From: Ilumatobacteraceae bacterium
GTDB lineage: Bacteria; Actinomycetota; Acidimicrobiia; Acidimicrobiales; Ilumatobacteraceae
Length of the DNA: 64,000 nt
NCBI GenBank assembly: GCA_022425725.1
Contig: JAKMEY010000041.1
Span: forward strand, 1 to 64,000
Direction: 5' to 3'
Below the pieces are notes generated by a model. The model searched no databases. It was not told the DNA's origin and saw only the letters and a list, made by a program, of their open reading frames with translations. How positions within the stretch are numbered: position 1 is the stretch's first letter; the number at the start of each line of letters is the position of its first letter. The translations under genes and the position numbers were made by a program. This document shows, piece after piece, positions 1-9,624 of this stretch.

Positions 1-3000
1 TGAGATCAGCACAGTCATAGTCCTGACCGATCACATATGAGGTGCCTGTCCCGTCAGCAGCCGAGTTCCAACCAGCAAACGTGTACCCATCACGAGTCGG
101 CGCAGCAGGCACAGTGAACGACCCACCTAGTTCGCACGTCAGGTCACCAACTTCAGATCCGCCCTGCTCCTCGAACACAACAGGAAGTGCCGGCAGCGGA
201 GTTGTGATACCTGCGTCGGCAGCGTGGGATGAAGAGTCAGCTGAGACAGTGAAACCACCGATTGACGTCGCGGTAGCGCCTGCTGTCACGGGCACATCTG
301 AATCAGTTCCAGTTGAGCCACCCTTGACGGTGTAACCCTCAGGAGAGAAATCTGTCGGCATGGTCGCGCCGGTGTAATCGAACTCGACTTTGAATGTTTG
401 AAGAACACCAGTTGGATCAGCCCCAGCAGCCAAACCGTCAACAGACCATTTACCGTCAGCGTCCACTGTTGCCGGGTAGCGGGTGCCCGCAGGAACGGCA
501 ACAACACCTTGCAGAGTTGTCCAGTTTGTTTCCGAGATCACTGTTGCGGTGTAACCAGTGATGACTGCTTCATCACCAAACATTCCGTCGGTTGGTTCAA
601 CAGCAGTGCGAGAACCGTCACCGTCGATATCTGCCCACATCCAGCCATGCAGACCACCGAGCGGGTCAGGGAGCTGCAAACCACATCCCGCCATTGAGGC
701 GCCGTCGTTTGATCCCGTCACCGGGGTCGGTGTCGACTCCAACAGGACAAGATCATCTGAAGTGATCCCATCGAGAGCATCAGCGACAGCAAGCTTCACT
801 GGACGTCGTCCCGCAGCGTTATCAGGATCCCATCCAGCGTTCGGAGTGAAATAGATCGACGCACCTGAATAGTCGAGTGTGCCGCCATCTGAGGCGACAC
901 CGTCAACAAACACTGCGCCGTAGTCACCTGGGCTTGCGGTGCCGGTGGACACTGACGCGTTCGTGCCCGAGGTCCACGTATTTGTGGTTGAATTCCACGT
1001 ACCCCAGTACAAGGTGTTCCAAAGGAAACCAACGGCCAGATAGCCGTCGGCTATCGGGACGACAGCGATATCGGAGACCGAGCCGAAGTTCCCGGAGCCG
1101 ATGGCGTCGAACACCATTGGGGCGGTGACAACGTTGTAATCAGCGAAACCTTCGTATGACGACATTGGCTGCTGCGACCGGTACAGAGGCCCTGAACTGT
1201 CCTTGATCCAGTAGTGGCCTTCAGCGTCCACAAAACCATTGGCAGTGTTAGAAATGGACGCCCCGTTGCCGTCGACCCTGTCCTTGCTGTGAAAGACCGG
1301 GCTTTGGCCTGGAGCGAATGACGCGACGTAGGCAACGCCATCTACGTTGGCGGTGCCGAACATGATGTTTGAGGTCGGGTCAACGCCTGTGGCGTTGATA
1401 GCGATGTCATACCCGAGAGCCGTGTCGTCGTACACCCATGTTGATGCGTCATTGAGACCGTCGGCGTCAAGGTCACCGGATCCAGGGTCGAACATAAAGA
1501 ACTGTGACGTGTTGGCGGCCTGATAGTCGTTCGTGGGTGTACCACTCTGGTTTTGCACCCAGATCAAACCCGGCCATGCCGCACAGGCCAGCGGAGACGA
1601 TGTCTGTGGAAGTATCGCCTCAGGTGCTTCAGCAGCAGGGACGCACCCAAAGCCATCATTCGATGAGGTTGACACCGTCGACGTGACGGATGTTGCACGC
1701 ATGATCGTTTCTTGTGTCTCGACGTTAATGTCGGCGGCCGAAACCGCGAACACACCCTCACCGTCGTTACGTGAAAAATAGACAGTGTCGCCAGTTGACC
1801 AACTCGCCCCAAGGTTCTCACCTGACGTAGTAAAGGAACTTGGGAATGTGGTCGTATACACAACCGGGTTACTGAGGTCATCTACCGGAGCGAGAACAAC
1901 CTTGTTTGTGCCGGGGTTATACCCAACCACGTACTCAGAGTTGTCAGACAGCGTGATCGACGCAAGGTCACCATGCCAGCCAAAAACGTTTGTCTCGTGC
2001 ACGGTGCCGAGGGTCACTCCGCTCGCTGCCTCAGGTGAGCCGTAAGTCGTGAGAGACGAGACATTCGGAATTTCAACAAGACCCGTGATGTAGTAGTTCA
2101 TCACGTAGGTGCCGTCTGACGTCACTGTGCCAGAGAAACCGCCCTCCGTACCCGGATGTTGTACTTTACCGAGGAACGCAACATTCGGGGTGGGCTCTAA
2201 ATCGAACTGCACGAGCCACAAATCCGCTCCGTCATTGATTGTTGCGAACATTTTCCCAGTCGCCTTATCAATCGCTGTTGCGTTGAACCCACCAGCGCCC
2301 GCAAAGCCCAGTGCTGCAAGATCCAAAGAAACTGCCGGGTCCATGTCGACGTAGTCGCCTGCATCAAGGTCCAAAAGTTTGAACGACACGATGTCGTCAC
2401 CCTCAAGACCCTTGATGGCCTGGATTAAACCAGTCGGACCTGATGAACATGAGGCCGTACCAGGAGTTTGCGACCACTGCGCGTAAACGGTGTCAACAGC
2501 TCCTGCAGTGCCAGGGAGCGTGTAACCCTCACCTGCGGCATAGCCGGTTCCTGTTCCATCGGTGGAGGTGTTCCAGCCAGCGAAGAGGTAACCGTCGTAG
2601 GTTGGGGTACCTGAGTTGATCAAGACGTCAGTTGATGTCTCATCTGTTTGTGTGTCAGGTGCTGTGTCCTGCTGGCCATCGTTAGCGTCGTAGACGAGGT
2701 GGGAGATAGCAGGAAGTTCCGGAGGAAGATTGAACGTCTGAGCGGCGGCTGGAGCCTGGATTCCCAACGACACACGGTTTTTCATCTCGACATCGGTGAG
2801 ATGTGAAGTGACATCCACCGTCATTGCGTTGAGATCGATGTTGGCTTCGGTGATCTTGCCCATTGCGTAACGGCCAGCCACTGGGCTGAACGAGCCAACA
2901 GTGTCAGGGGTCGAGTAGACCAGGTAGGCGTCGCCGCCGATAGAGGCAGTGGCTTCCACCTGAGGCCCTGAGGCGGTTGTCCAGGCGTTTGCTTCACCTT

Positions 3001-3883
3001 CAACACCAGTGGAACCAGCAGGGTCGAGCTCACCAACATAAGCCAGTGTTGATGCGTTGAAAAGGTGAATGCCGTAAGAAGGCGGTGAGTCCGAGTCGAT
3101 AACCAACACATACTCAACACCATCGACGTCGATAACCGCTGTCTGGAGAATGCTACCGGCGCTGTCGAATGTCGGCTCTGTCATTTCTTGACCGGCCTGA
3201 GTTTCGCTTTGGATGGTGAGCGTCGGTGAGTTGTTTTTCGTGTCATGCGTGTAGTTCTCCGTCAACGAGCGAAGATTTCCGTAGTTGAGTAGCTTGCGGG
3301 TAGGGGAATCGAAAAGAACAAGGTCCCCGTTAGACAACATCGTCCACTCGTGATCAGAGTGCGCAGTGCCAGAAGGACGGTCAACATGGGCGACGATAGA
3401 AAAGACGCCGTTGTTGTCAACCCGGCCGATGTAGCTCGCGCGGGTACCCGTATTGCTTGTCTCTAAAACGAAGTAGGCGTACTTGGAACCGGCAGGGGCA
3501 GCGGCGTCGTACATGAATCCTTGGAGGTCGGTGCCCTGGTCGCCCCAGCCGTCTGGAGAAAACCACCAGTCACTTGAATCCCCCTGGAAGTCGACAATCA
3601 GGTCGTGGCCTGGGTAGCCCGCATCCGCGTCAGAGACCGTTGTCCCCTCGATGTTCATGATCTGATAGTGCTGAAACCCCATCGCGTTGGTGTAGCCACC
3701 AACCGCAAACGGCATGCCGCGACCGTCAAGGTCGAGGATGAACTCTGCTGGGGAGCCCGCATTAGGGGCGTACACAGCGGCGGTAGCCGTATGTGAAACG
3801 GCAACTCCGGCGAAAGCTACTGCCGCTGCGGATGTCAGTACCGCAACCTTTTTGACAGCAGAATGATTTGAAAAATTGTGCAT
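1..3883 (-). CDS. large secreted surface protein, multi-domain (3' end outside window)
   Basis: At least 1294 residues are encoded leftward from an ATG at 3883, and the frame stays open to the window edge. The N-terminus is a signal peptide: basic residues, a hydrophobic stretch around residues 12-28, then an Ala-rich cleavage region. Three beta-rich repeats resembling cell-surface propeller domains follow (about 40-385, 475-750, 755-1060). A Listeria-Bacteroides (InlB B-type) repeat lies at about 393-463 (key residues Y-D-G-Y-L-F-A-G-W-N), an SdrD-B-like domain at about 1075-1230 (motif WADIDGDG), and a second InlB-type repeat begins near 1240 (TRDGYTFAGWN) and is cut by the window. The protein is likely exported and exposed. 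By analogy with the neighbour at 4103 it probably ends in a wall sorting signal, but this cannot be seen. The second propeller repeat is clearly paralogous to the protein at 4103-5659. No strong ribosome site precedes the start. Confidence 0.85.
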   Translation of the reverse strand, partial: MHNFSNHSAVKKVAVLTSAAAVAFAGVAVSHTATAAVYAPNAGSPAEFILDLDGRGMPFAVGGYTNAMGFQHYQIMNIEGTTVSDADAGYPGHDLIVDFQGDSSDWWFSPDGWGDQGTDLQGFMYDAAAPAGSKYAYFVLETSNTGTRASYIGRVDNNGVFSIVAHVDRPSGTAHSDHEWTMLSNGDLVLFDSPTRKLLNYGNLRSLTENYTHDTKNNSPTLTIQSETQAGQEMTEPTFDSAGSILQTAVIDVDGVEYVLVIDSDSPPSYGIHLFNASTLAYVGELDPAGSTGVEGEANAWTTASGPQVEATASIGGDAYLVYSTPDTVGSFSPVAGRYAMGKITEANIDLNAMTVDVTSHLTDVEMKNRVSLGIQAPAAAQTFNLPPELPAISHLVYDANDGQQDTAPDTQTDETSTDVLINSGTPTYDGYLFAGWNTSTDGTGTGYAAGEGYTLPGTAGAVDTVYAQWSQTPGTASCSSGPTGLIQAIKGLEGDDIVSFKLLDLDAGDYVDMDPAVSLDLAALGFAGAGGFNATAIDKATGKMFATINDGADLWLVQFDLEPTPNVAFLGKVQHPGTEGGFSGTVTSDGTYVMNYYITGLVEIPNVSSLTTYGSPEAASGVTLGTVHETNVFGWHGDLASITLSDNSEYVVGYNPGTNKVVLAPVDDLSNPVVYTTTFPSSFTTSGENLGASWSTGDTVYFSRNDGEGVFAVSAADINVETQETIMRATSVTSTVSTSSNDGFGCVPAAEAPEAILPQTSSPLACAAWPGLIWVQNQSGTPTNDYQAANTSQFFMFDPGSGDLDADGLNDASTWVYDDTALGYDIAINATGVDPTSNIMFGTANVDGVAYVASFAPGQSPVFHSKDRVDGNGASISNTANGFVDAEGHYWIKDSSGPLYRSQQPMSSYEGFADYNVVTAPMVFDAIGSGNFGSVSDIAVVPIADGYLAVGFLWNTLYWGTWNSTTNTWTSGTNASVSTGTASPGDYGAVFVDGVASDGGTLDYSGASIYFTPNAGWDPDNAAGRRPVKLAVADALDGITSDDLVLLESTPTPVTGSNDGASMAGCGLQLPDPLGGLHGWMWADIDGDGSRTAVEPTDGMFGDEAVITGYTATVISETNWTTLQGVVAVPAGTRYPATVDADGKWSVDGLAAGADPTGVLQTFKVEFDYTGATMPTDFSPEGYTVKGGSTGTDSDVPVTAGATATSIGGFTVSADSSSHAADAGITTPLPALPVVFEEQGGSEVGDLTCELGGSFTVPAAPTRDGYTFAGWNSAADGTGTSYVIGQDYDCADL

Positions 3884-4102
3884 TGGTTGCGATTCTAATC
3901 AAACTTTGTTGTTTTGTCGCAATTTTGATTGACAAATGTCTAATCCAATATCTTTCAACGGCCGAAACCCCTAATTGAAAAGGGGGGTCGCCAACACAGG
4001 GCTTTCAATGCAACTCCCCTACTTGCACTTCAAGTTTTTGTTCTAACGAACACGACTCCGCTGCGCCCCCGCTCCAGTGCACATACGTTAACGTTTACTC
4101 CA

Positions 4103-5659
4103 ATGAAAAAAAGGTTCGCATACGGAACAGTTTCTGCAGTTCTCATCGGCCTCGCCTTAGGCGCCCCTGCGAGCAACGTCACCGCTGAAAACGGAACGGT
4201 TGACGCAATCGATTGCTCAAACTCGCTCGGTCTCGTTCAAATGTTCTTCAATGCATCAACGCGGACCGCCACAGCAAAACAACTTGTCTTAGACGCTGAC
4301 GCAGGATCATCTGGGGCATCAAACAACTACACGGATTTCAGCCCAGCGTGGACTCTCAGCCTCAACGTTCCCGGCGACGACGACCTAAAAGAAATCAACG
4401 GATCATCTATCAACCCGTTAGATGGCAAAGCCTACGGAACTGCTCGAAGCGACGCCGGGGTCGAATATCTTGTCCGCTTTGATCGCGACGGCGATCTCGA
4501 GTTCCTTCATTCTTATTCGGCGACGACTGTCAACAATGGAACATTCGACTCGGCAGGACGTTTCTACTCTGCCGCCAGCGTCGCCGGGTCAGCAGTTGTT
4601 CAACGCTGGGACAACCTTCACCAGTCAACTGGCAGTACCGACCCCTCGTCCACTGCCGTCACATATCGGGCAGCCGATGCAACCGGACCACTCGTCACTA
4701 ACGTCCCAGCCGACCTTGCCCGAATCGAAGTTGGTGGCGTCGAGTACATCATCGGGGTACCTAACGGAACCAGCAATGCGCTGATGATCTTCAACACTGA
4801 GACATTGACGAGCACTAGTTTCAATGCCTCCTCTTCTGTGAACCGCTCAGGCGCCACCGGCCTGCCGACAGGTAATGGCTACGGCGCAGCGTGGGCCTTC
4901 GAAGGAACGGCATACCTGTCACAAAACAATGGCCAGGGGCTCTGGTCGATCACAGCAGACGACATCGACATCAACGCTGAAACAGCAACCCTCCGACAGA
5001 TACTTCAGAGCACACAGTCGACTCAAAGCAACGATGGATTCGGGTGCCCGAGCGAATCGCTCACGGAAGACGAAGCGTTACCAGGTTCCGCTGGAACCGC
5101 TTTTTTGGTATTTCACGCGAACGGTGGCACCGGCGACCCTGACGACCTTCAAACAACCCCTACAGAAAATGTGACACTCTCGGCGCAACAACCATCTCGA
5201 GAGGGCCACAACTTTCTCAAATGGAATTCCGACTCTGAGGGCAACGGAGATACATATTCACCGTCTGATGCGTACGTGATGCCTGGTGACGGAGAAACCG
5301 ACCATTTGTACGCGCAGTGGCAAGTGGTCCCCGCCACAACCACGACAACAGTTGCTCCAACAACAACCACAACGACTCCAACAACAACCACAACGGCTGC
5401 ACCAACAACAACCACAACGGCTGCACCAACGACGAGCACGACCGCTGCGCCAACAACAACAACAACAACAACAACTACAACGGCTGCATCAACAACGATT
5501 CCAGAAGTCACCTCAACTCTCAGCGCCACAGAGGCCGATGATGAGGGCCCAGTTCAACTGCCCTCAACAGGCGCGTCACCGTTCAGCGGCAGCGTTCCAA
5601 TTCTGATCGGTGTAGTTGGCCTCCTTGCACTCGTGGCAACACGCCGCAGAGTGCACTAA
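4103..5659 (+). CDS. LPxTG-anchored surface protein with InlB-type repeat and Thr-rich stalk
   Basis: 518 residues. Order: signal peptide (1-28), a beta-rich domain (about 35-320), an InlB/Listeria-Bacteroides repeat (about 330-405, core HNFLKWNSDSEGNG), a Thr/Pro/Ala stalk (about 408-465), then a sorting signal with LPSTG at 486-490, a hydrophobic helix and the basic tail RRRVH. The signal fits sortase cleavage between Thr and Gly and linkage to peptidoglycan. No sortase gene lies in the window. The domain at about 275-320 ends in SNDGFGC, exactly as in the divergent neighbour, so the two genes share a duplicated module. The ATG at 4103 is followed by KKR and a hydrophobic core, which supports the start. 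The ligand is unknown; adhesion or matrix binding is inference. Confidence 0.9.
   Translation: MKKRFAYGTVSAVLIGLALGAPASNVTAENGTVDAIDCSNSLGLVQMFFNASTRTATAKQLVLDADAGSSGASNNYTDFSPAWTLSLNVPGDDDLKEINGSSINPLDGKAYGTARSDAGVEYLVRFDRDGDLEFLHSYSATTVNNGTFDSAGRFYSAASVAGSAVVQRWDNLHQSTGSTDPSSTAVTYRAADATGPLVTNVPADLARIEVGGVEYIIGVPNGTSNALMIFNTETLTSTSFNASSSVNRSGATGLPTGNGYGAAWAFEGTAYLSQNNGQGLWSITADDIDINAETATLRQILQSTQSTQSNDGFGCPSESLTEDEALPGSAGTAFLVFHANGGTGDPDDLQTTPTENVTLSAQQPSREGHNFLKWNSDSEGNGDTYSPSDAYVMPGDGETDHLYAQWQVVPATTTTTVAPTTTTTTPTTTTTAAPTTTTTAAPTTSTTAAPTTTTTTTTTTAASTTIPEVTSTLSATEADDEGPVQLPSTGASPFSGSVPILIGVVGLLALVATRRRVH
5331..5502 (+). repeat. ACN trinucleotide tract encoding the Thr-rich stalk
   Basis: Repeated threonine codons, with a run of uninterrupted caa/aca units near 5452-5477, encode the stalk of the surface protein. 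The unit is a multiple of three, so slippage would change stalk length without shifting frame. Confidence 0.85.
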
Positions 5660-5681
5660 TTCAAATGTAGGTGACCCAAGC

Positions 5682-5840
5682 TCAGAACCGCCGCAAGATT
5701 TCTGGGTCAACAAATAGACAATCAGTGCAGTACTCGGTGCCAGCAGGGTGCACGCATTCTTCTTCGTCGAAACCCCAGTGATCCCCCATAAGTGAACGCG
5801 GAGCGTCCGAGGTAAACGATTCGAGGAATTGAGGTGGCAT
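5682..5840 (-). CDS. small Cys-containing protein, unrecognised (52 aa)
   Basis: An ATG at 5840 opens a 52-residue frame on the minus strand, in the otherwise empty 408-bp gap between the surface protein and the enoyl-CoA hydratase. The product is acidic, with three cysteines in the arrangement C-x8-C-x2-C (ECVHPAGTEYCTDC) followed by a short hydrophobic patch and the end ILRRF. The spacing could suit a small metal or redox site. I do not recognise a family. A shorter start exists at 5789. No convincing ribosome site is visible, so this is a candidate gene only. The rest of the gap (5841-6067) holds nothing else I can name. Confidence 0.4.
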   Translation of the reverse strand: MPPQFLESFTSDAPRSLMGDHWGFDEEECVHPAGTEYCTDCLFVDPEILRRF

Positions 5841-6067
5841 GAATGTGGAGTTCGGCTCTCAAAGGCAACCAGAGATCATTCAAATGTCACTTCTTGCGCT
5901 GCCGCAGCATCACTGAGCGGCGCAATCACTAACTCGAAAACCTAAAAATCTGTCAATTTCGTTCGGACCTCTTCCCTACGAACTTGACCGAACGCTGATC
6001 GCCTGCCCACGCGCAGGCAAGTAGCGTCACACAACAGTTCTTAACCAACGAGAGGAACACATCTCCC

Positions 6068-6862
6068 ATGTACAGCGAGTTCAACCATCTCAACATCACG
6101 GTCAATGACGACGGAGTCGCCACCGTGCTCATTCCCTCGCCGGGGTCAGTCGGCAGGCAACAAGCAGAAGTCCATAAAGAGGTCGCAGCAATCTGGCGAC
6201 ATCTCGACGACGACGATCATGTTCGCGTCATCATCGTGACCGGCACCGATGACGAGTTCTATCGAAGCGCCAACATCCAAGGGCTCAAATCGATTCCAAA
6301 TCTCAGCAAAGACGACACCTTCGAACTTGCGCAACGCTTAGGAAAAGAAGGCAACGACATCGTCTACGGCATCATCAACATCGACAAGCCCGTCATTGCA
6401 GCAATCAACGGTGCCGCTGAAGGCGGAGGGCTCGCAGTGGCGCTGCTCGCCGACATTTCAATTGCCGCAGACGACGCCCTACTCGTCGACCCGCACATCG
6501 CAATGGGACTCGCTGCAGGCGATCACGCCGCCATGATTTGGCCCCTGCTGTGCGGCATGGCCAAATCGAAACTGTACTTATTGACATCTGACCCGCTGAG
6601 TGGCACCGAGGCCGAACGCATCGGCCTCGTCAGCCTCGCCGTACCCCGTGACGATCTCATGGCTGTTGCCCGTGACTACGCAGAACGACTCGCCCACGGC
6701 CCGAAATATGCGATCCGCTACACGAAACGGGCACTCAACCAGTGGCTGCGTCTCGGCGGGATCACCTCTCACGACTACTCAAGCGCCCTTGAACTCTTGA
6801 ACTTCCTCGGCCCTGAGTTAGGCGACGCAGTCGAGAATGCAGAAAAGACTGGCGATCACTAA
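6068..6862 (+). CDS. enoyl-CoA hydratase/isomerase family protein
   Basis: 264 residues of the crotonase fold. The CoA/oxyanion segment is [19 protein letters not shown] (about 116-134), and the N-terminal acyl-CoA loop reads [11 protein letters not shown] instead of the usual FSAGADL. The family hydrates or isomerises acyl-CoA thioesters in the cytoplasm, and the exact reaction cannot be told from sequence. The tail (about 215-264) carries the usual helices. A GAGAGG-like ribosome site precedes the ATG by about ten bases. It is followed after 112 bases by an SDR on the same strand, so the two may act in one degradative route. Confidence 0.85.
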   Translation: MYSEFNHLNITVNDDGVATVLIPSPGSVGRQQAEVHKEVAAIWRHLDDDDHVRVIIVTGTDDEFYRSANIQGLKSIPNLSKDDTFELAQRLGKEGNDIVYGIINIDKPVIAAINGAAEGGGLAVALLADISIAADDALLVDPHIAMGLAAGDHAAMIWPLLCGMAKSKLYLLTSDPLSGTEAERIGLVSLAVPRDDLMAVARDYAERLAHGPKYAIRYTKRALNQWLRLGGITSHDYSSALELLNFLGPELGDAVENAEKTGDH

Positions 6863-6974
6863 CACCGTTTCTTTGCTCTCAGACCAGCGCGAACGATGTT
6901 TCATCTCGGCCACCCGTTACTCTCACAACCATTAGTGGGCAGTTTCACCATTCCCTTAGAAAGCAGGGTTCGAC

Positions 6975-7922
6975 ATGGCATTCACCGCCGACACAGCACA
7001 GTTTGATTTCAGTGGAGTTCACGCCGACGCCTTCGCAGGCAAACGAGTTCTCATCACCGGCTCAGGCAAGGACGGCGGACTCGGTCAAGGCGTCGCACTC
7101 GCCGCCGCAATGAACGGAGCTGAAGCCGTTGGAGTGCATTTCAACAGCAGCTACCGCGACGGCTTCGACCTTGTCGACGCAATTCGCGACCAAGGCGTTC
7201 ACGCATTCGCACTACAGGCCGACGTGACAAGCCACACCGACCTGTGGGCATCACGCTCGTACACCATCGAGCAGATGGGCGGCCATATTCCTGACATCAT
7301 CATCTGCAACTCGGGTCTCACTGAAAGTGGCTATCGCTTTGGGCGTTCACTTCCAGAAATTGAAGATGAGAACATGGCAGAGCGCCGCGCCCGAGTGCGC
7401 TCTGCTTTCATGGAAAACCTCACCGAATCTCGGCTCGTCATGAACACGAAAATTGACGGCTTCCTGTCATGGACACACCTGTGGGCAAGTGAGGCGATCT
7501 ACCACAACAGCCCCCTGCAACTCGTCTACGTTTCGTCGTCTCAAGCGATCGACCCCGGAGTTGCGGTGCCTGGCTATGTCATTGCGAACTGGGCTGTTCT
7601 GCGCCTACCTGAAGTGCTTCGCGTTAATCTCGGCAAATCGGCTGAAATGGTGAGCGCCTGCTCGGTGATGTTCCCATTCATCCGAACATCAATGACCGAG
7701 GAATACGCCGAAAACGAAAAAGTATTCGGCAGATGGCAGTCCCGCATGCTCGAAACACATGAAGCTGCTCTCTCTGTCGCCCAGTTGCTGTCACGCCCAG
7801 CATCTGAACTCGATCTCGGGTGTTTCCGCCTTAACGTGAGCGGCGACGCCGACAATCTGAGCACCGAATGGTCAAAAGTTCTCATCACCACCGATGAAGA
7901 ACCTGTCAACTGGGGGCCGTGA
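6975..7922 (+). CDS. SDR-family protein with altered catalytic lysine
   Basis: 315 residues with a Rossmann fold. The nucleotide loop is GSGKDGGLG (29-37), followed by an ADV motif (82-84) and CNSG at 111-114 in place of NNAG. The catalytic Ser lies in VSSS (186-189). The Tyr is in PGYVIAN (Y201), but the residue four positions on, normally Lys, is Asn205. The overall style resembles ketoreductase domains of fatty-acid synthases more than ordinary FabG. Without the Lys, classical SDR chemistry should be weak. It may bind NAD(P) without reducing, or use another residue. It lies downstream of a crotonase gene on the same strand. Confidence 0.8.
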   Translation: MAFTADTAQFDFSGVHADAFAGKRVLITGSGKDGGLGQGVALAAAMNGAEAVGVHFNSSYRDGFDLVDAIRDQGVHAFALQADVTSHTDLWASRSYTIEQMGGHIPDIIICNSGLTESGYRFGRSLPEIEDENMAERRARVRSAFMENLTESRLVMNTKIDGFLSWTHLWASEAIYHNSPLQLVYVSSSQAIDPGVAVPGYVIANWAVLRLPEVLRVNLGKSAEMVSACSVMFPFIRTSMTEEYAENEKVFGRWQSRMLETHEAALSVAQLLSRPASELDLGCFRLNVSGDADNLSTEWSKVLITTDEEPVNWGP

Positions 7923-7998
7923 GCAGCCCCAACGCAACACGCGGCTCACCGCACTGCTGCGTTCCATTGCGGGTTGCACTACTCAGGCGACAACAACA

Positions 7999-9528
7999 TC
8001 AAAGACCAAGCCGGGTGAACTGGTCGCTTGGAGCATCAACTTCCGCGAGAGCGTCACGAAGCAATGCTGACAACCGTTCATGCGAAGACGACTGAGACCG
8101 ATCTTCCTGCTCGAACGGGTCATCGACGACGTTGAACACCAAATCTTCACCGGTTGACGAGCTCGCTGACTGAGCCCAGTACGGCACCGCATCACCCTCT
8201 TCAAACGGCTGCCGAATTACCGGAACGTTTGAGCCCGGCATGCAGTCCAAGACGGCACGCTCATCTGGCCGCGGCAAGCGAATGTTCGGATACGCGTGAA
8301 TTGGCATCGTTGACCATCGATTCGACCACATCGACAGCGGCCTATTGCCATGACGCGGAGAACGGACAAGTTTTTCGTCACCGGTCAACAATTGCACCGA
8401 CCTCCCCCACACTCCAGTAAGCACATACTCTCGGACAGAAGCCGCGCTGCCCTCAATCAATGGAATCAGCGATACACCATGAGTGCGCTGCTCAACGCTC
8501 ACGTCAAACACATCGCACAACGTCGCAAAGATGTCAACCGTCGTCGTCAGCGCTGAAACCTCAGAGGGCGCGGCTCCGGGCCACGAAATCATCAGCGGGA
8601 TATGTCCCAGCGGTTCGTACACGGGAACCCCTGGCTTACCGAAAATGTCATGCTCACCGAGGTAATGGCCATGATCAGTGCAGACAATCACTGCCGTTGA
8701 ATCCCACAACTGTCGTGACGAAATGGCGTCCAACACCTTTCCGAACCAATGATCGATGAACGACAGCTTCGCTCCGTAATTCGCTCGAATGTGGGCTGCT
8801 TCGCGTTCGGTCAACACCCCCGACTCAACGGCCTGAGCAGCATACGGCGGCCAAATCATCTTCGGATCAGACCAATCCGGGTCATACTTCGACATCCAAG
8901 GCTCCGGAACGTCAAACGGTTCATGAGGGTCAAACTCGTCAATGAACAACATGAACGGCTCATCGTCGTTTGCGAATTCAGTCAGCCATCTGGCTGCTTC
9001 CGTCATTGTTCGAGCCCCAGGAAAATCGCTTTCGTCACGGAACCATGTACGTGATGTGTCGTAGTGACGTGACACCCATGACTCGTCGGCAACGACCGCC
9101 GGAGCACCCACCCACGAGGGGTCAGGTGCTGTGCGCCACGGATCATCTTCATGACCCCGCACGTACTCCCAAGCAGCAAAATCAGTGTGATAATTCTCTC
9201 CACCAACTTCAAATAGGTGAGGGTGATCTGAAACAAGCATCGTCGTGACACCCTGTTGCCGAAGTTGCCTGGTGAGGGGTTCTTCGAACACTTCAATTGA
9301 CCCCCAGGGTTTCCATAAGAAATCGAGGGAGCCGCACAAGATGTCATGCCGAGCTGGCATACACGGCAGCGAGCCGGTGTAGTGACGGTTGAACGTAACG
9401 GAGCGCTCCGCGAAGCGATCGAGATTTGGGGTTTCGAACTCGTCTCCCCCGTACGCGCCGATCATGTGCCGATTCAAACTGTCGAGGAGTACAACAATGA
9501 CGTTTTGCGGTCGCTGGCACTTCACCAT
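7999..9528 (-). CDS. type I sulfatase (alkaline-phosphatase superfamily)
   Basis: 509 residues. The sulfatase signature C-x-P-x-R is present as LPCMPAR with Cys56, the residue a formylglycine-generating enzyme oxidises. Near the N-terminus is LLDSLNRHMIGAYGG, with Asp16 as metal ligand (the second Asp common in the family is Ser17). Later metal and substrate motifs include DEFDPHEPFD and TDHGHYLGEHDIFGKP. There is no signal peptide, so the enzyme seems cytoplasmic. It should hydrolyse a sulfate (or phosphonate) ester; the substrate is unknown. An AAGGTGA ribosome site lies four bases before the ATG. No formylglycine-generating enzyme gene lies in the window. The gene is divergent from the lipoprotein gene at 9625. 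Confidence 0.9.
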   Translation of the reverse strand: MVKCQRPQNVIVVLLDSLNRHMIGAYGGDEFETPNLDRFAERSVTFNRHYTGSLPCMPARHDILCGSLDFLWKPWGSIEVFEEPLTRQLRQQGVTTMLVSDHPHLFEVGGENYHTDFAAWEYVRGHEDDPWRTAPDPSWVGAPAVVADESWVSRHYDTSRTWFRDESDFPGARTMTEAARWLTEFANDDEPFMLFIDEFDPHEPFDVPEPWMSKYDPDWSDPKMIWPPYAAQAVESGVLTEREAAHIRANYGAKLSFIDHWFGKVLDAISSRQLWDSTAVIVCTDHGHYLGEHDIFGKPGVPVYEPLGHIPLMISWPGAAPSEVSALTTTVDIFATLCDVFDVSVEQRTHGVSLIPLIEGSAASVREYVLTGVWGRSVQLLTGDEKLVRSPRHGNRPLSMWSNRWSTMPIHAYPNIRLPRPDERAVLDCMPGSNVPVIRQPFEEGDAVPYWAQSASSSTGEDLVFNVVDDPFEQEDRSQSSSHERLSALLRDALAEVDAPSDQFTRLGL

Positions 9529-9611
9529 AACGTCACCTTAGGTCACCCCCTGAACCGTCTTTGACGCGGATCGCAACGTCTTTTGCTGTGCAACTCGCCA
9601 TCAATACTCGG

Positions 9612-9617
9612 TATGAT
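9612..9617 (+). promoter_or_regulatory. candidate -10 box for the lipoprotein gene
   Basis: TATGAT sits seven bases before the GTG at 9625, a spacing that fits leaderless transcription. The -35 region is weak. The box overlaps the upstream ATG at 9613, which argues that translation starts at 9625. Confidence 0.4.
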
Positions 9618-9624
9618 TGTACTC

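Noticed and set aside
5331-5502. Repeats considered as a CRISPR array
   Set aside because: No spacers; the repeats are in-frame threonine codons.
5149-5529. Val-rich minus-strand frame under the surface protein stalk
   Set aside because: A by-product of the threonine codon repeats on the plus strand.
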